Positions 11,936 to 23,136 of a stretch of 64,000 bases of DNA are shown here, in pieces. The stretch is taken from positions 1 through 64,000 of the forward strand of contig CAJNOI010000091.1 of NCBI GenBank assembly GCA_905250115.1. The letters run 5' to 3'. Source of the DNA: Adineta steineri. Taxonomy: Eukaryota > Rotifera > Eurotatoria > Adinetida > Adinetidae. The position numbers and the translations under genes are program-made. A model generated the notes under the pieces. That model did not search any database and was not told the DNA's origin. It saw only the letters and a program-made list of their open reading frames with translations. How positions within the stretch are numbered: the first letter of the stretch is position 1; every line of letters starts with the position of its first letter.

Positions 11936-12298
11936 TCATTCGACTACAGTAGTTTCTCCATCGGGAGATGTAACAGATATTGATGGTAATACCACGACTA
12001 AATATTTAACAAAAATAGATATGAAACAGAAAAAAAAATCAAATCGATAAATACATACGATCCTTAGGTTTATTATTTTCTACTACAACAACACGATTTG
12101 AAGATGTAAAAAAATTCATCACGTGATTTACAAACATATGTATTTGAAATCGTTTTGGTGGTGATGTCGTTGTTTTCATTGTCGCCTCAGACATTGATAT
12201 TTTTCTTATCTAATAAAAATATGTAACAAATAATAACTATCATTCTTGTTTTTTTCGTATTTATTTTATACCTTATGCCAACGATTGCACATGCACAT
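11936..12298 (-). CDS. Tiny multi-exon gene, unknown product (65-79 aa)
   Basis: On the minus strand, ATG at 12194 begins MSEATMKTTTSPPKRF. The exon runs to 12059, then a 61-nt intron (GTATGT..TTTAG) leads in phase 1 to 11997-11936, ending VTSPDGETTVVE and a TGA stop. A further 5' exon is possible at 12298-12272 (MCMCNRWHK, donor GTATAA), joined in phase 0 through a TTATTAG acceptor at 12210; this extends the protein to 79 residues. Three exons agreeing in phase with canonical sites in otherwise stop-rich sequence argue for a real gene. No domain is recognised. The C-terminal acidic tail follows a hydrophobic VVVVENN segment. It lies downstream of and convergent with the Ig gene. Confidence 0.45.
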
Positions 12299-13745
12299 TC
12301 TTACGTATGATATATATATATATATATATATGTATATTAAGCACACCTGTGTTACGTTCTATGACGATAATAAAAAAAATTGAAAAGAAAAAAAAGTTAT
12401 TTTCCGTTTACTCTGACGTCGTATGTATACGTAGATATAAAGAAACAAATAGTAACTATCATTATCAATAAAAAAAATCAAGAGGTTGACGATATAATTT
12501 CCTGAAAGAAGAAAAAAAATCAAATCATTTGATGTAGAAAAAAAGATGTCGAGACATAATAAACTATGTATGTCATTCTGTTACACGTAATTTCTATATT
12601 TGATAGATGTAATGTCAATCAAAATTGGAATTAACAGATGAAACAAGTCATTGTAAAGCAAAGATTGTACATGAACATACCATTTAGATTAAATCAAATC
12701 AGTGAATCTATATAATTAAACGGTGAATAATAATAATATGAATAAATATCATTACATATCATCAAACGATAAATAGAAAGAGTTATATATATAGTCATCG
12801 TTTGATATCTTGCGTATTTTTCAGCTAATATAAACAAACATAAATGTCAAAACAGTAGAACTTGCTTAAATAATTCAACCGAAAAATAGAATACTTTTTT
12901 TTGCCAGTTGATTTAAGTAAATGTTATTATTAAACTGTTAGAAATATTAATTCGAGATAATAAAATTTTGTGTCATATTAGCTGATATAGGAGAAAACTG
13001 AAATTGCTTATAATTTCGTTATGAAATTTGTTTGATAATGAAGTTAATGACAAAATTCTTATATGCACGCAATAATAATAAATACAGTGATTAATGTTAT
13101 GAAAAGAATTTTTTTAAAACAAGTATATTAGAATTTAAGTTCAATATGAAATTATTTTGAGTAAAAGAAATATACTTATCATTGCGCCATCCTTAATAAT
13201 ATTATTCTATAATTAAATAAAATGAACGAATGTTTATATTAAATCATTTTTCTCGATTGGTTTCCTGTGGTTAGTTTTTTTTATTCTCCAAAAAAATTTC
13301 TTTTAACAAAATAAAATATCTAAACAATTGATAAACAGATCCTGTAATTTATTCATTCTAAAAAGACAGATGTTATACATAATTTCATAAATAGAATAAA
13401 CACTGAAAACATTTAACAATATTATGAAACATATACGAGTTGTATAAGTCTAATTAATATCAAATTAGTTTCTGTTAACTTCAACTCATTATCATCTATG
13501 ATTAACAGACCTTTGTTTATTTACAAAAGAGAATATACAGTATACTATATGTTGATAGTTTATACCATGTAGATTATGACTGGATGAGCAAACCTAATAT
13601 TGATTTCTTATTTTTGAGTATTAAGAAGATATACAAATCATACTAAAAAAAAATAGTATCAAGTTTGAGTGATTATTTTCTTTATTTTTCAAATCAACAA
13701 ATAACTAGTTTTTGTAATATATTTTCCCTAAAGAAAAGCATTTCT
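12299..13745. other. Intergenic, very AT-rich
   Basis: Starts with an (AT)n microsatellite at about 12308-12333. No frame of interest on either strand and no repeat recognised. Confidence 0.5.
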
Positions 13746-15026
13746 TTATTTTGAAGTTGGTGGATTTGAATGTTTTGTCTGCTGTGAATCATCCAAAATT
13801 GCTTTTCTTCCTGCTGCTTTTTGTCTTGTTCGGATAATTTTAATATTTTCTTTACTATCAATACGATATTGTGCTAAATCTTGTTTATGTTTTTCAATAT
13901 CTTCAAAAATTTCATCTCGATCTTCATCATGAATTTCTGTTCGATATTGTCTCATTATATCCCATTGACGCCATGGTTCACTATAACGTTCTGCGGCTTT
14001 TCGTACACTTCGTGGTAATGGTGGTAAAAGAACACCTTTCAAATCATGACGTTCCCATTTATATTGCCAATGAGTACTGGTAATTGGTACCTAAAATCAT
14101 TAAGTTAGTTTTTTTTGTTGAGATAATGAAAAAGAACTCTACTTGAATTGTGTTCAATGGTACACCACTACCAGGTGGTAATTTAACGGGTTCCATATCA
14201 AATGGAAATGTACAATATTCAGGTGGTGCATCACGTAAATATGCAAGATTTTCATCTAAACGTCGTTCAAGTTTAAGAACTTCAATTCTAGTTATTGTTG
14301 GATTGTATAATTCATAGACGATTTCAACACCTAATCAAATTTCATATTTATATATATAGGCAAAAGCTATTCTTACCAAGTCCATCAACAATATTTCTTA
14401 GAGTAAATTCATGTTTAAGTCCATGTTTTTCACGTTGAATACATATACCAACAAATCTATTACGTCGACTAGGTGCATATGGATCAGCAGATGTTACAGC
14501 AAGAACACTTCCTAATTTATACGATAGAGATTAACATAGAAAATAAATATTCTACGAAATACTAACCAACATAAAATTCTGGTATATCAATTTGTTGTCT
14601 TCGACGAAACATATCCTTTCGTTCAAGTTTTTCAAGTATTCGATCACGTAGAAAAGGAATAGGATTGGGTAAAAAATCAGGATAAACATATCTAGAAAAT
14701 ATACATTCGTTTTTTTATATTAAAATAAATTTTTATTTACTTAAAATCATGTGGTGTAGTACGAACATTTTGATTTTTTTCATCAGTTACTTGCGACACA
14801 TCTTCAGTTGTACCAGCTTTAACTTTACTCAATGGTAATTTTCTATGATGTTCAACTAGATGATCAGCAATATGTCCACGTTGTTTATAACGAACAGATA
14901 ATATCAAGACTAGAAAATAAGTTGTTTTATTTTTTCATAAAAATAATTTATATTTAATTAACCTGATCTTAATATATGTTGATTATTTAACAAAAATTTA
15001 TTAGTATTAGAAAATGCTAATGCCAT
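13746..15026 (-). CDS. MRPL19: Mitochondrial large-subunit ribosomal protein bL19m
   Basis: Six exons (15026-14963, 14909-14741, 14691-14567, 14511-14377, 14330-14143, 14090-13746) give 341 residues in one frame. The bL19 core is obvious: IPEFYVGSVLAVTSADPYAP, RFVGICIQREKHGLKHEF, NIVDGLGVEIVYELYNPTI and VLKLERRLDENLAYLRDAP. The protein sits near the peptide exit/subunit bridge of the mitoribosome and is nucleus-encoded with an N-terminal presequence-like start (MALAFSNTNKFLLNN). The C-terminal helix-rich Arg/Lys/Glu tail is typical of animal mitochondrial homologues. A TTTGTTTTTCAG splice acceptor lies 30 nt upstream of the ATG, only about 30 nt past the IARS2 stop, suggesting trans-splicing from a shared precursor. 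Confidence 0.92.
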
Positions 15027-15087
15027 TTTTCTTTTTCTTTTCTATTAAAAATACATCTGAAAAACAAACAAACTAAATCATAACATC

Positions 15088-18000
15088 CTAAGTTTTTTGT
15101 AAATAAAAAGAACATCGAGAACATAATTGCTCTTCGTTTTCTGATATTTGTAAACGACAACGAGGACAAGAATGCAAAGTAGAATGTTGTACTTTCATTA
15201 TATAATTAAATTTATCATCTAAAATTAAACAAAAACAAATAGATTTTTATTAATTATTAGTTTTCTTAGGTCAAGTTAAGTGACTTCCAAATTTGAAGTT
15301 TACGAGTCTCAAGTTTTTTGACAAATTGTAGCTTATAACTGTGTGCTTTTTTTCATGAGCATCGCCGGTGAACTCAGCACAGTCTAGAGCATCTATCATA
15401 GCAATCAAAAATAGATGATTACAGCTTTTGGGTAGAGTTTTTCGAGAAAACTTGGACATCCGTAAACTCTAAATTTGGAGCAGACTTAACCTGACCGTTT
15501 TTTTAATATACCTAATAATGGTAAATCAACACTTGAAATATTTTCTTCGGTTAGATCATTATCTAAATCTGATAATGATCGTTGTTGTACACGAGAACAT
15601 TGTAAGAGTTCTTCTAATGGCTGCCAGAAATCTAATTTAACTGTCTAAATTAAGACGAGATATTAATAAATGTTACACAATTCCGAATAAACTTACTGTT
15701 GGATGTTTTTGTAAAGTATTCAGAATTTGTTGAAGCTATAAAAATAAAAATTTATGCGAAAATATTTTTATTCATAATTTCAACCTGTAATTTTGCTTTA
15801 TCACTTAAATAAAGTATAATATCAAATAAAACTCCTCGTCGATTTTGTAGTACACTATGAAATGTACTACGTAAATGTAATACAACGGTCATTGCAGATG
15901 CAAGTTCAGATGGTATTTCACTTAATTGTTTATCCAAAATAGTAAATTTATTTTCAAAAATATCATTGATTTTTTTATCTTTGTTTTCTGAGAAAATAAT
16001 AAAAAATAGCAAAATTTTATTTAAGAATATATAAATCAAACCTATATTGATTAATTCATTATATAATTCTTGTGCAAGATATGGCATCACTGGTGCTAAT
16101 CGTTCATTTAAACATTTCAATAATAAATAAAAAACTGTTTGTGTTGATCGACGAAGATAAGAATCAGATGGATTACAATAAAGTCTAATAATCAAATAAT
16201 GTTTCGTTTATGAATAAAATCTCGATTTTTTTTCATACCGATCTTTTGTTACTGAACAATAAAAACTTGATAAATCTCCTTGAATAAAATCTTCAACAGC
16301 TATTAACCCATGATACATTCTATATCGATCAAAATCCGTATGATACTAAAAATTTAAAATAAAATAATGGAAAAAAATTTCTAATATATACTATCGTAAG
16401 AATTTGATTTAATCGATAAGCCATATATCGATCAATAGCAGTTAAATTTTCATTTGATACTGTATGTTTATCAGGTTGATAATCATATAAATTTCCTAAT
16501 ATAAATTTCAATACATTTCTTATCTAAATAAATTTTTTTCTAAGAAAGATTTTTTTGTTTTCAAAATAAATAATCTTACATCAAAAACTCGTTTATAAGC
16601 TTTATTTAAATCTTCTGTACTAGCTTTACATTGTTGTTTATAACTTTCTCTTGTCACCCATTCACGACAAACATCAAAACCATTTTCAAGAAATTTTTCT
16701 TTTCCACCACCATAAATCATATCCGATGGTTGAATAACATTTCCAATTGATTTCGACATTTTTTGATTATTTTTATCGACAACAAAACCATGAACGAATA
16801 TATTTGAAAATGGTGCTCGGGATTGTAAACCTGTTGATAATAATAATGATGATAAAAACCAACCATTAAATTGATCATGTCCTTCACAATATAAATCAGC
16901 GTGACAATTGAAATCTTTTCAAAAAAAAACATGTTTTTTATTTATATAGATTTAATTTTCTATACCTTTAAGAACTGAATTAAATGATGAACCACTATCA
17001 AACCAAACATCAAATATATCATCTCCACGTATAAGATTTTCAGCTTGATTATGCATAGACGGAGGTAATAATTCTTTAATATCTGTTGATGACCACCAAA
17101 AATCAATTGAATCTTTTTCTTGGATGGATTTTATTAAATGTTCAATCATTTCTTCATTGATAACAAGTTCTTTGTTTTCATTTTTAGTATAAAAAACAGG
17201 AATGGGTACACCCCATGAACGTTGTCGTGATATACACCAATATGGACGTTTTGTTATCATAGATAGAAAACTTTTTCCAGCACCTTCAGGAAAGATTTTT
17301 ACATCCTCTGATATATGTTTACATGCATTATCACGTAAACGAGTTGTATCAATAAACCATTGTTGACTACCTAAGATTAACACAGGTTTTTTTTGCTCGC
17401 CAATCATACGGATATGAATGTGTAAATTCATAATGATGTAATATATTTGAATTTAAATATTCAAGAATCGATTTTATTCCATCTTTAGAATCTAATGCAT
17501 TACGACCATGAAGAGATTCAATTGTTGGGCAATGTAAACGACCGTTTGTATTCACCGCATTTACACATGAAAGATTATATTTAATAGATAGAAGGAAATC
17601 ATCAGAACCATGTGCGGGTGCTATATGAACAAGACCAGTACCTAATTCATCAGTAACATGATCACTTGTAACAATAGGATAAGTTTTGTCGTCATGATAG
17701 ATTGGGTGATGATAATTAACACCAGATAATTGAGAGCCTAACAAAGAAATGAAATTGTTTTTTTTGAGAAATAGATTATAGATTTATTTACCAAGACAAT
17801 TTCCTATTATTTCAAACTGATTATCAGAAAATGGTGGATATTTTTTTATATTATTTAATAAAGATTCCGCAACAATATATATATCATTAGTTGAAGGGAA
17901 TTTTATGAATAAATATTTCAGTTTTTCATTAACAGCTACAGCTTGATTCCCAATCAAAGACCATGGTGTAGTTGTCCAAATTAAAGCATATATATTCTCT

Positions 18001-19121
18001 GTATTTAATTCTAAAAAATAGAAAAAATAAAATACCGAGAAAATCTTATAATCAAAATTTCTTACGTGGTAAAAGACTTGATAATAAAGGATCATTTTTC
18101 AAACGAAATCGAACGTAAATCGCAGTGCTAAAAAACACAATTCAATATCGATATCTCCAGTTAGAATATAATATCTCTTCTTCCATTCATATTTAATTAC
18201 CTTGTATGTTTGTCATTATATTCTAATTCTGATTCGGCTAAAGCAGATTGAACAGTTGGTGACCAATTTACTGGTTTATATTGTCGATAGAGTAAACCCT
18301 TAAAAGAAAAGAATCAAAAAAACAAATTCTGTATAATTTTAATTACTTTCTGATATAATTTCCAAAATAATTTAATTTGATCAATAATATATTCTTTATT
18401 AAATGTTCTATAACAATTATTCCAATCAGCTAATATACCCCATGAATGAAATTCATTTTTTTGTTTTTCTAATTCCTCAGTAGCAAATTGACGTGCTATT
18501 CAAAAATAAATAAATAAAAGAAAATCTTCTATAAAACATAGAATTCTACCAAGTCTACGAATAGTTATTTGATTTTGTTTATTTGAATTTGTTTTATTTA
18601 ATTGTAAAGCTTTTAATTCAATTGGTAAACCATGACAATCCCATCCAGGACGAAAATCTATTCGATGTCCATCTAATAATTTATAACGTACAATTATATC
18701 TTTTTGAATCTGTAAAACAAAACAAAATACTATAGAAAAGAAACAATAAAGAATGAATATCAAACATTATTTAAAAAATGTCCGATATGAAGAGGTCCAT
18801 TCGCATATGGTGGTCCACTATGTAAAACAAATAATGGCCGACACAACTGTTTTGTTTGCCATTCCCATAATTGATTAACAGGAAATTTCTAAAAATGATC
18901 TTACATTTGAATTACACACACACACACATATGATTATCATATTCTTCTATTAAGAATAAACAAACCTGTTTGATATTATTTTCACATTTAACTCGATTTT
19001 TCATTGTACTCGCAAATTTACTTTTCGGCATATTGAGTGTATCTTTGTATGATATACTTTTATTTGATACATATCGTAAATTTCTATTGAAAAAATTTCG
19101 ATAACCAAATAAAATTCTCAT
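15088..19121 (-). CDS. IARS2: Isoleucyl-tRNA synthetase, mitochondrial type (one frame break)
   Basis: About fifteen exons encode a class I synthetase that charges tRNA-Ile in mitochondria. In order: [16 protein letters not shown] (HIGH ATP site, about 18800), [18 protein letters not shown], the editing domain ([36 protein letters not shown]), [39 protein letters not shown] (about 16760), the anticodon-binding region ([19 protein letters not shown], [15 protein letters not shown]), and a C-terminal zinc ribbon with CPRC and CSRC ending QKT-TAG at 15088. The start [20 protein letters not shown] looks like a mitochondrial presequence and its ATG directly abuts a TACTAG acceptor. Reading is interrupted at 17387-17394, where eight A (minus strand) stand in place of the seven needed to join WRAKK to PVLILGS. 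The penultimate intron (15219 to about 15512) holds a TIR repeat. Confidence 0.93.
15269..15496 (-). mobile_element. MITE-like element with 36-bp terminal inverted repeats (copy 1), in IARS2 intron
   Basis: Ends 15269-15304 (GGTCAAGTTAAGTGACTTCC...) and 15461-15496 (reverse complement GGTCAGGTTAAGTCTGCTCC...) are inverted repeats of one another, both running on to GTTTACG. The 228-bp element has no coding capacity. Its interior shares a long stretch with 29821-29890 and 39970-40113, including CTGTGCTGAG, GATGCTCA and CACAGTTA. No target duplication is clear. Confidence 0.75.
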
Positions 19122-19366
19122 CTAGTATACACAGAGAACAATATATATATAAGCATAAAATGAGACAATATATAAAACACACAAAAAACAACGCATAAAA
19201 ATATATAGGATAATATCTATCTATATAGGTATAGAACGTGTTATTTTTTCTCTTTTTTTTTTTTTAAATAAATGAAGCAAATGACTAGTTGACAATATAT
19301 AATATATATTATTTTTAAGAATGAGTTTCGGAAAAAAAATAAAATACGTATAAAATAAAGTTTAAT

Positions 19367-20393
19367 TTAATTTTTTGTTTTCGAATTATTTTTTGCTCGT
19401 TCAGCATCATCAATTGCAGCCATATCGAGTGCAGCGGTATATAAATGTATTAAACTAATTATTTGTTTTCCAAGCATGATTGGTGTTACAGCATAGAGAA
19501 TAATACGCCAAAGACCAAGTCCATATTTACCAATAGTAAGAACTAAAATTTGAAAAGTTTTTTTTTGTAAATAATTATGATTTATGGTCAAAATCTACCT
19601 GTAGGACCTTCACCGAAATAAAGCATGTAGATCATTGAAAACCAAAGTTCATTTCCAGCACACATTGTAAAAAGAACTTTCTAGAAACAAAAAGAAAGAT
19701 TGAGCAATCAGTTTCGTTTTTTCTGGCGAAATCTTACACGTGAAGTATAATAAAGACGAAGAATAGGATTGCCGGATAAATCAATTTTTTTATGACTTTC
19801 TGAACCTTTAACTGTAGCCCTAGAATAATGAAAAAAAATTAATAATGACTAAATAAATAAAAGTAATATTTACGCATGTAAATGAAGCCAATGACTAGCA
19901 GTATCAATGGCAGCCCAAAGTTGGAAGAAAAGTGCCCATTTAGGATAAAACATTGCCAAAACAAAGCATAAACACATTGTTGAACATCGATCAACAAGCA
20001 TATCAAACATTGCTCCAAATTTAGTACCTAGATTTTATTATTTTTTTTTCAATTATTTTCAAAAATATTAGAATTCTTACTTTGACCAAGTGCACGTGCA
20101 GCATGTCCATCGAGTGCATCAAGAAGTTGACTTGTTAAATAACAAAATATTGTTATTTTTGGATGCGATGGCATGAAATAAAATGAGATAACCGAAAGTA
20201 AAACTCGTACATAACCTTAACAGAAAAAAAAATAGAAATAATTCTTTATCACATTTATCTTTCTCTACTTACCAATTATATTTGGTATAAATAAAAATAT
20301 ATTATTCGTTTTAAGTAAAGCATCTAATGAATCAATTTTTTGAATTTCTGATAAAATATTTTTCACTGGTGATGAAGTAGTGCGACTTGCCAT
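19367..20393 (-). CDS. CDIPT: CDP-diacylglycerol--inositol 3-phosphatidyltransferase
   Basis: Five or six short-intron exons give about 248 residues starting MASRTTSSPVKNILSEIQ. The CDP-alcohol phosphotransferase signature is complete: LDGHAARALGQSTKFGAMFD followed by MLVDR, which carries the four metal-binding aspartates (DGxxAR-x8-GxxxDxxxD). Hydrophobic helices surround it (FLFIPNIIGYVRVLLSVISF, TMCLCFVLAMFY, LWRIILYAVTPIMLG). The enzyme makes phosphatidylinositol from CDP-DAG and inositol in the ER membrane. Length and the C-terminal helix and Lys/Asn-rich tail fit animal PI synthases rather than PGS1 or cardiolipin synthase. The ATG is 34 bp beyond the METTL4 stop, with an acceptor (TTTCTATTTCAG) ending 14 nt before it. 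Confidence 0.9.
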
Positions 20394-20427
20394 GATTAAA
20401 ATAATATCTGAAATAGAAATAAATTCA

Positions 20428-22469
20428 TTAGATAGTTATCTCTTCAAATAAATCGATAGATTGATGTTTTAAAACCTAATAGAAAAAATTATGAAAAAAA
20501 GATTTTTAAAGATTTTTTGTTTTTTACTTCATTTCCAATAGATGTAAAATTAGGTAATAAATTTCTCGCATAAATTTCTAAACAATGATCTATATCATTA
20601 TTTGGAAAGTTAATTAAATTTTGAAATAACATATGCAAAGCTGGTTTTGTCGAATGAATCAATGCAGGAATCTAAAGAAATCATAAAATGGAAAGTAAAA
20701 AAGAAAAATCGAGGTGAATACACTGCAGATAATTTTTGTTGTATTTTTTAATGAACTAAATCGATCATCATCATCATCTCCAGTATAACCAAGTATCAAT
20801 GTTTCATAAGATTTTTTATCTAATGATGTTAAATCAAGTACAGGTTCACCAGATCTAGTTACCTAGAAAAAAAATTTCTTTTATGATAAAAGCTCTTCAG
20901 TATAGTACGTGAAGTTGCGATCAAATTTTATCAACATAAGAGTGTTAATTATCTGTCCACTCAAAAAGATAAAATATTCTTCTTCATACAAATGAACTCT
21001 TTAGTATGACAGATGAATTGGGAATTCATGAACAACTATTTAGCTCTATCACGTAATTAAATAAAAGATTCACAGTTGTAAATAATTGGTAAAATATATT
21101 GAAATGTCATATTCTTTAGAATAGAAAATGACCTATTCTTTAAATGATTATAAAATATCATTTCATACTTTTAACCAATACCAAGTTGTTAAATATTGAC
21201 AGTTCCATTTAGTAAATAATTCGTTTTTTATAAATTCTTCAACTTTATCACAATTAGTTGACCAACAACAAATTAATGATGATTTTGTATGATCAATTAA
21301 ATTTTCAACAGGTAAATTTTTAATATCAGTAAAATCTGACCAATTATAAGGATGTTTTCGTCTTACACTTTTATTTGCCCATGGAGGATCAAGGACAATA
21401 AATGAATATTTTGTTCCTTCTTTAAAAAAAAAAACAACATAGGAAACATTTTATTAATTTTCAAAAAAATGTTTTTCTCACCACTTACAAGTAACCTTGC
21501 ATTTTTCATATCAGACCATAGAAATCGACAATTTTCTGGTAATAAAATTTGTCCGCCAATAGCAGTATCAATTAAACTTGGATGAATTTTATCATGTGTA
21601 TAAAGAATATTTGTTTGTATACCCAATTTTGATGCACGAAGAAAATAATCTATTCGATATATTTTTAAAAATTAGTGTCCTTTTTTTTCTTTCAAAAAAA
21701 TCTTTACCAGTTAGAGGAATTTGTTGAATGGGTCGAATATTATCACTTTGTTGAGTAGCTATTTCAGCAAAAGGAACATCATTAAATGTATGTTCACTTT
21801 GTATTAATGAAATCTCATTATTAGATAATAGTTTATTTTTACAAAAATCTACTGCTTGATTAAGCTATTGAAAATAATTATAAACATAAGAAATATTACA
21901 TAGACAAGAATTTACTTTTAATACTAAATCATTTTGTGATTCTTCAAATGCTTCGTCATGAGTTCGTTTCTAAAAAATATTCAAATCACGTTATATGTGA
22001 GATGAATTTAAAGCTTCTTTAATCTTTTTTTCTCTCCTGTATCAGCATTTCTCATTAGCATTTACGTCAATTATATATGTATAAAATATTCTCAAGGTCT
22101 TAGTATTTATTTCTATAATTAAAATAATTCAATTGTGTGTAAAGAAAAGAAAAAAAACTCATTATCTTTATCGTTACCTTATGTTAGAATCTAATGTACT
22201 TCAAAATTTCAAAGAATAACTACATATTATCTTAAGGTAAAAATCGGGCATACCATATTGTTCTTTTTCTTCTTCTTCTTTCCCATTTGTTCGATATTTG
22301 CCTTACGAAATGGTTGTTCAACATAAAACAAATCTTTCCTCCATATGAAATCTTTTATAGTATCAGCGCCCATACTATTTCTCCAGTCTTTTGTATGTGC
22401 ATATATATGACTCAAAAATAGATTTTGATCAAGAATGACAAATTGTTTGTCGTCGTGGCAATGAATCAT
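20428..22469 (-). CDS. METTL4: METTL4-type N6-adenine methyltransferase (MT-A70 family)
   Basis: A multi-exon gene starting MIHCHDDKQFVILDQN and ending GNEVLKHQSIDLFEEITI. The catalytic motif DPPW lies at 21379-21390 (FIVLDPPWANKSVRRKHPY). Also present are CCWSTNCDKVEEFIKNELF, TTWYWLKVTRSGEPVLDL, KKSYETLILGY, ALIHSTKPALHMLF, LEIYARNLLPNFTSIGNE: the MT-A70 order of the METTL4 branch rather than METTL3/14. METTL4 modifies U2 snRNA and possibly DNA adenines using SAM. The N-terminal half is shorter than in vertebrates and has a Lys-rich stretch (GKKKKKKNN) resembling a nuclear signal. The start was chosen because a TATTCTTTAG acceptor ends 8 nt upstream. It heads the compact minus-strand gene run. 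Confidence 0.88.
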
Positions 22470-23136
22470 CAAACAATCTAAAGAATATGTAACGTGGCAA
22501 GTTTAAATAAAAAGTAAAGAAAGAACTATTTCATTGCTTCTTAATAAATCATCATGTTTTTTTTTGAAATGTGGTGAGAATAGAAGATACAAAGAAACCA
22601 AAAAAAAAGAAAGAAAGAAAGAAAAAGATATTTGTTTGTTGTATAACAGCAAAAGAATAAGAAGGAAACAAAAAATGAAACGACAAATGTTTTTGAAACA
22701 TAGTTTTATTTATTTTTTTTTCTTCCTTCATTCTGTCTAAATTTTTTCCAGCGCATTTATCTTTTAAACAACATAATGACAAAACAATAAACAGAGAGAG
22801 ACAATCTAGCAATTTTGACAAGAAAAAAACAGAGACGAAGAAAAGAATACATATTTATATGTCCTAGCTAGAAGATAAGGATAAAGAACTAAACACACGT
22901 AGGGTTTGGTTTTTCATCTAATATAAGTAATTGAAATATATATATATATATGTTCAAAAGAAATAATAAATTCCGCTGACCAAATTAAAGACAAAAAAGT
23001 CAGAGAATTGACTTTGACAATAATAAAGTAATGCGCGCAACCAGAATAAAGAGACAAAAAAAAAAGAAATCAACATATACAAAGAAACAAAAAACAAAAT
23101 GAATGTATTGAAATCCTTTTTTTTGTTGTATTAAAT
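22470..23136. other. Intergenic, probable promoter region of the METTL4 run
   Basis: AT-rich with a GAAA microsatellite at about 22605-22627 and (TA)n near 22936-22951. Short frames on both strands (22534-22740, 22552-22821) are poly-Lys/Phe low complexity and are not supported. Confidence 0.45.

Noticed and set aside
22534..22821. Overlapping frames on both strands upstream of METTL4
   Set aside because: Poly-Lys and poly-Phe sequence produced by GAAA and TTTC tracts.
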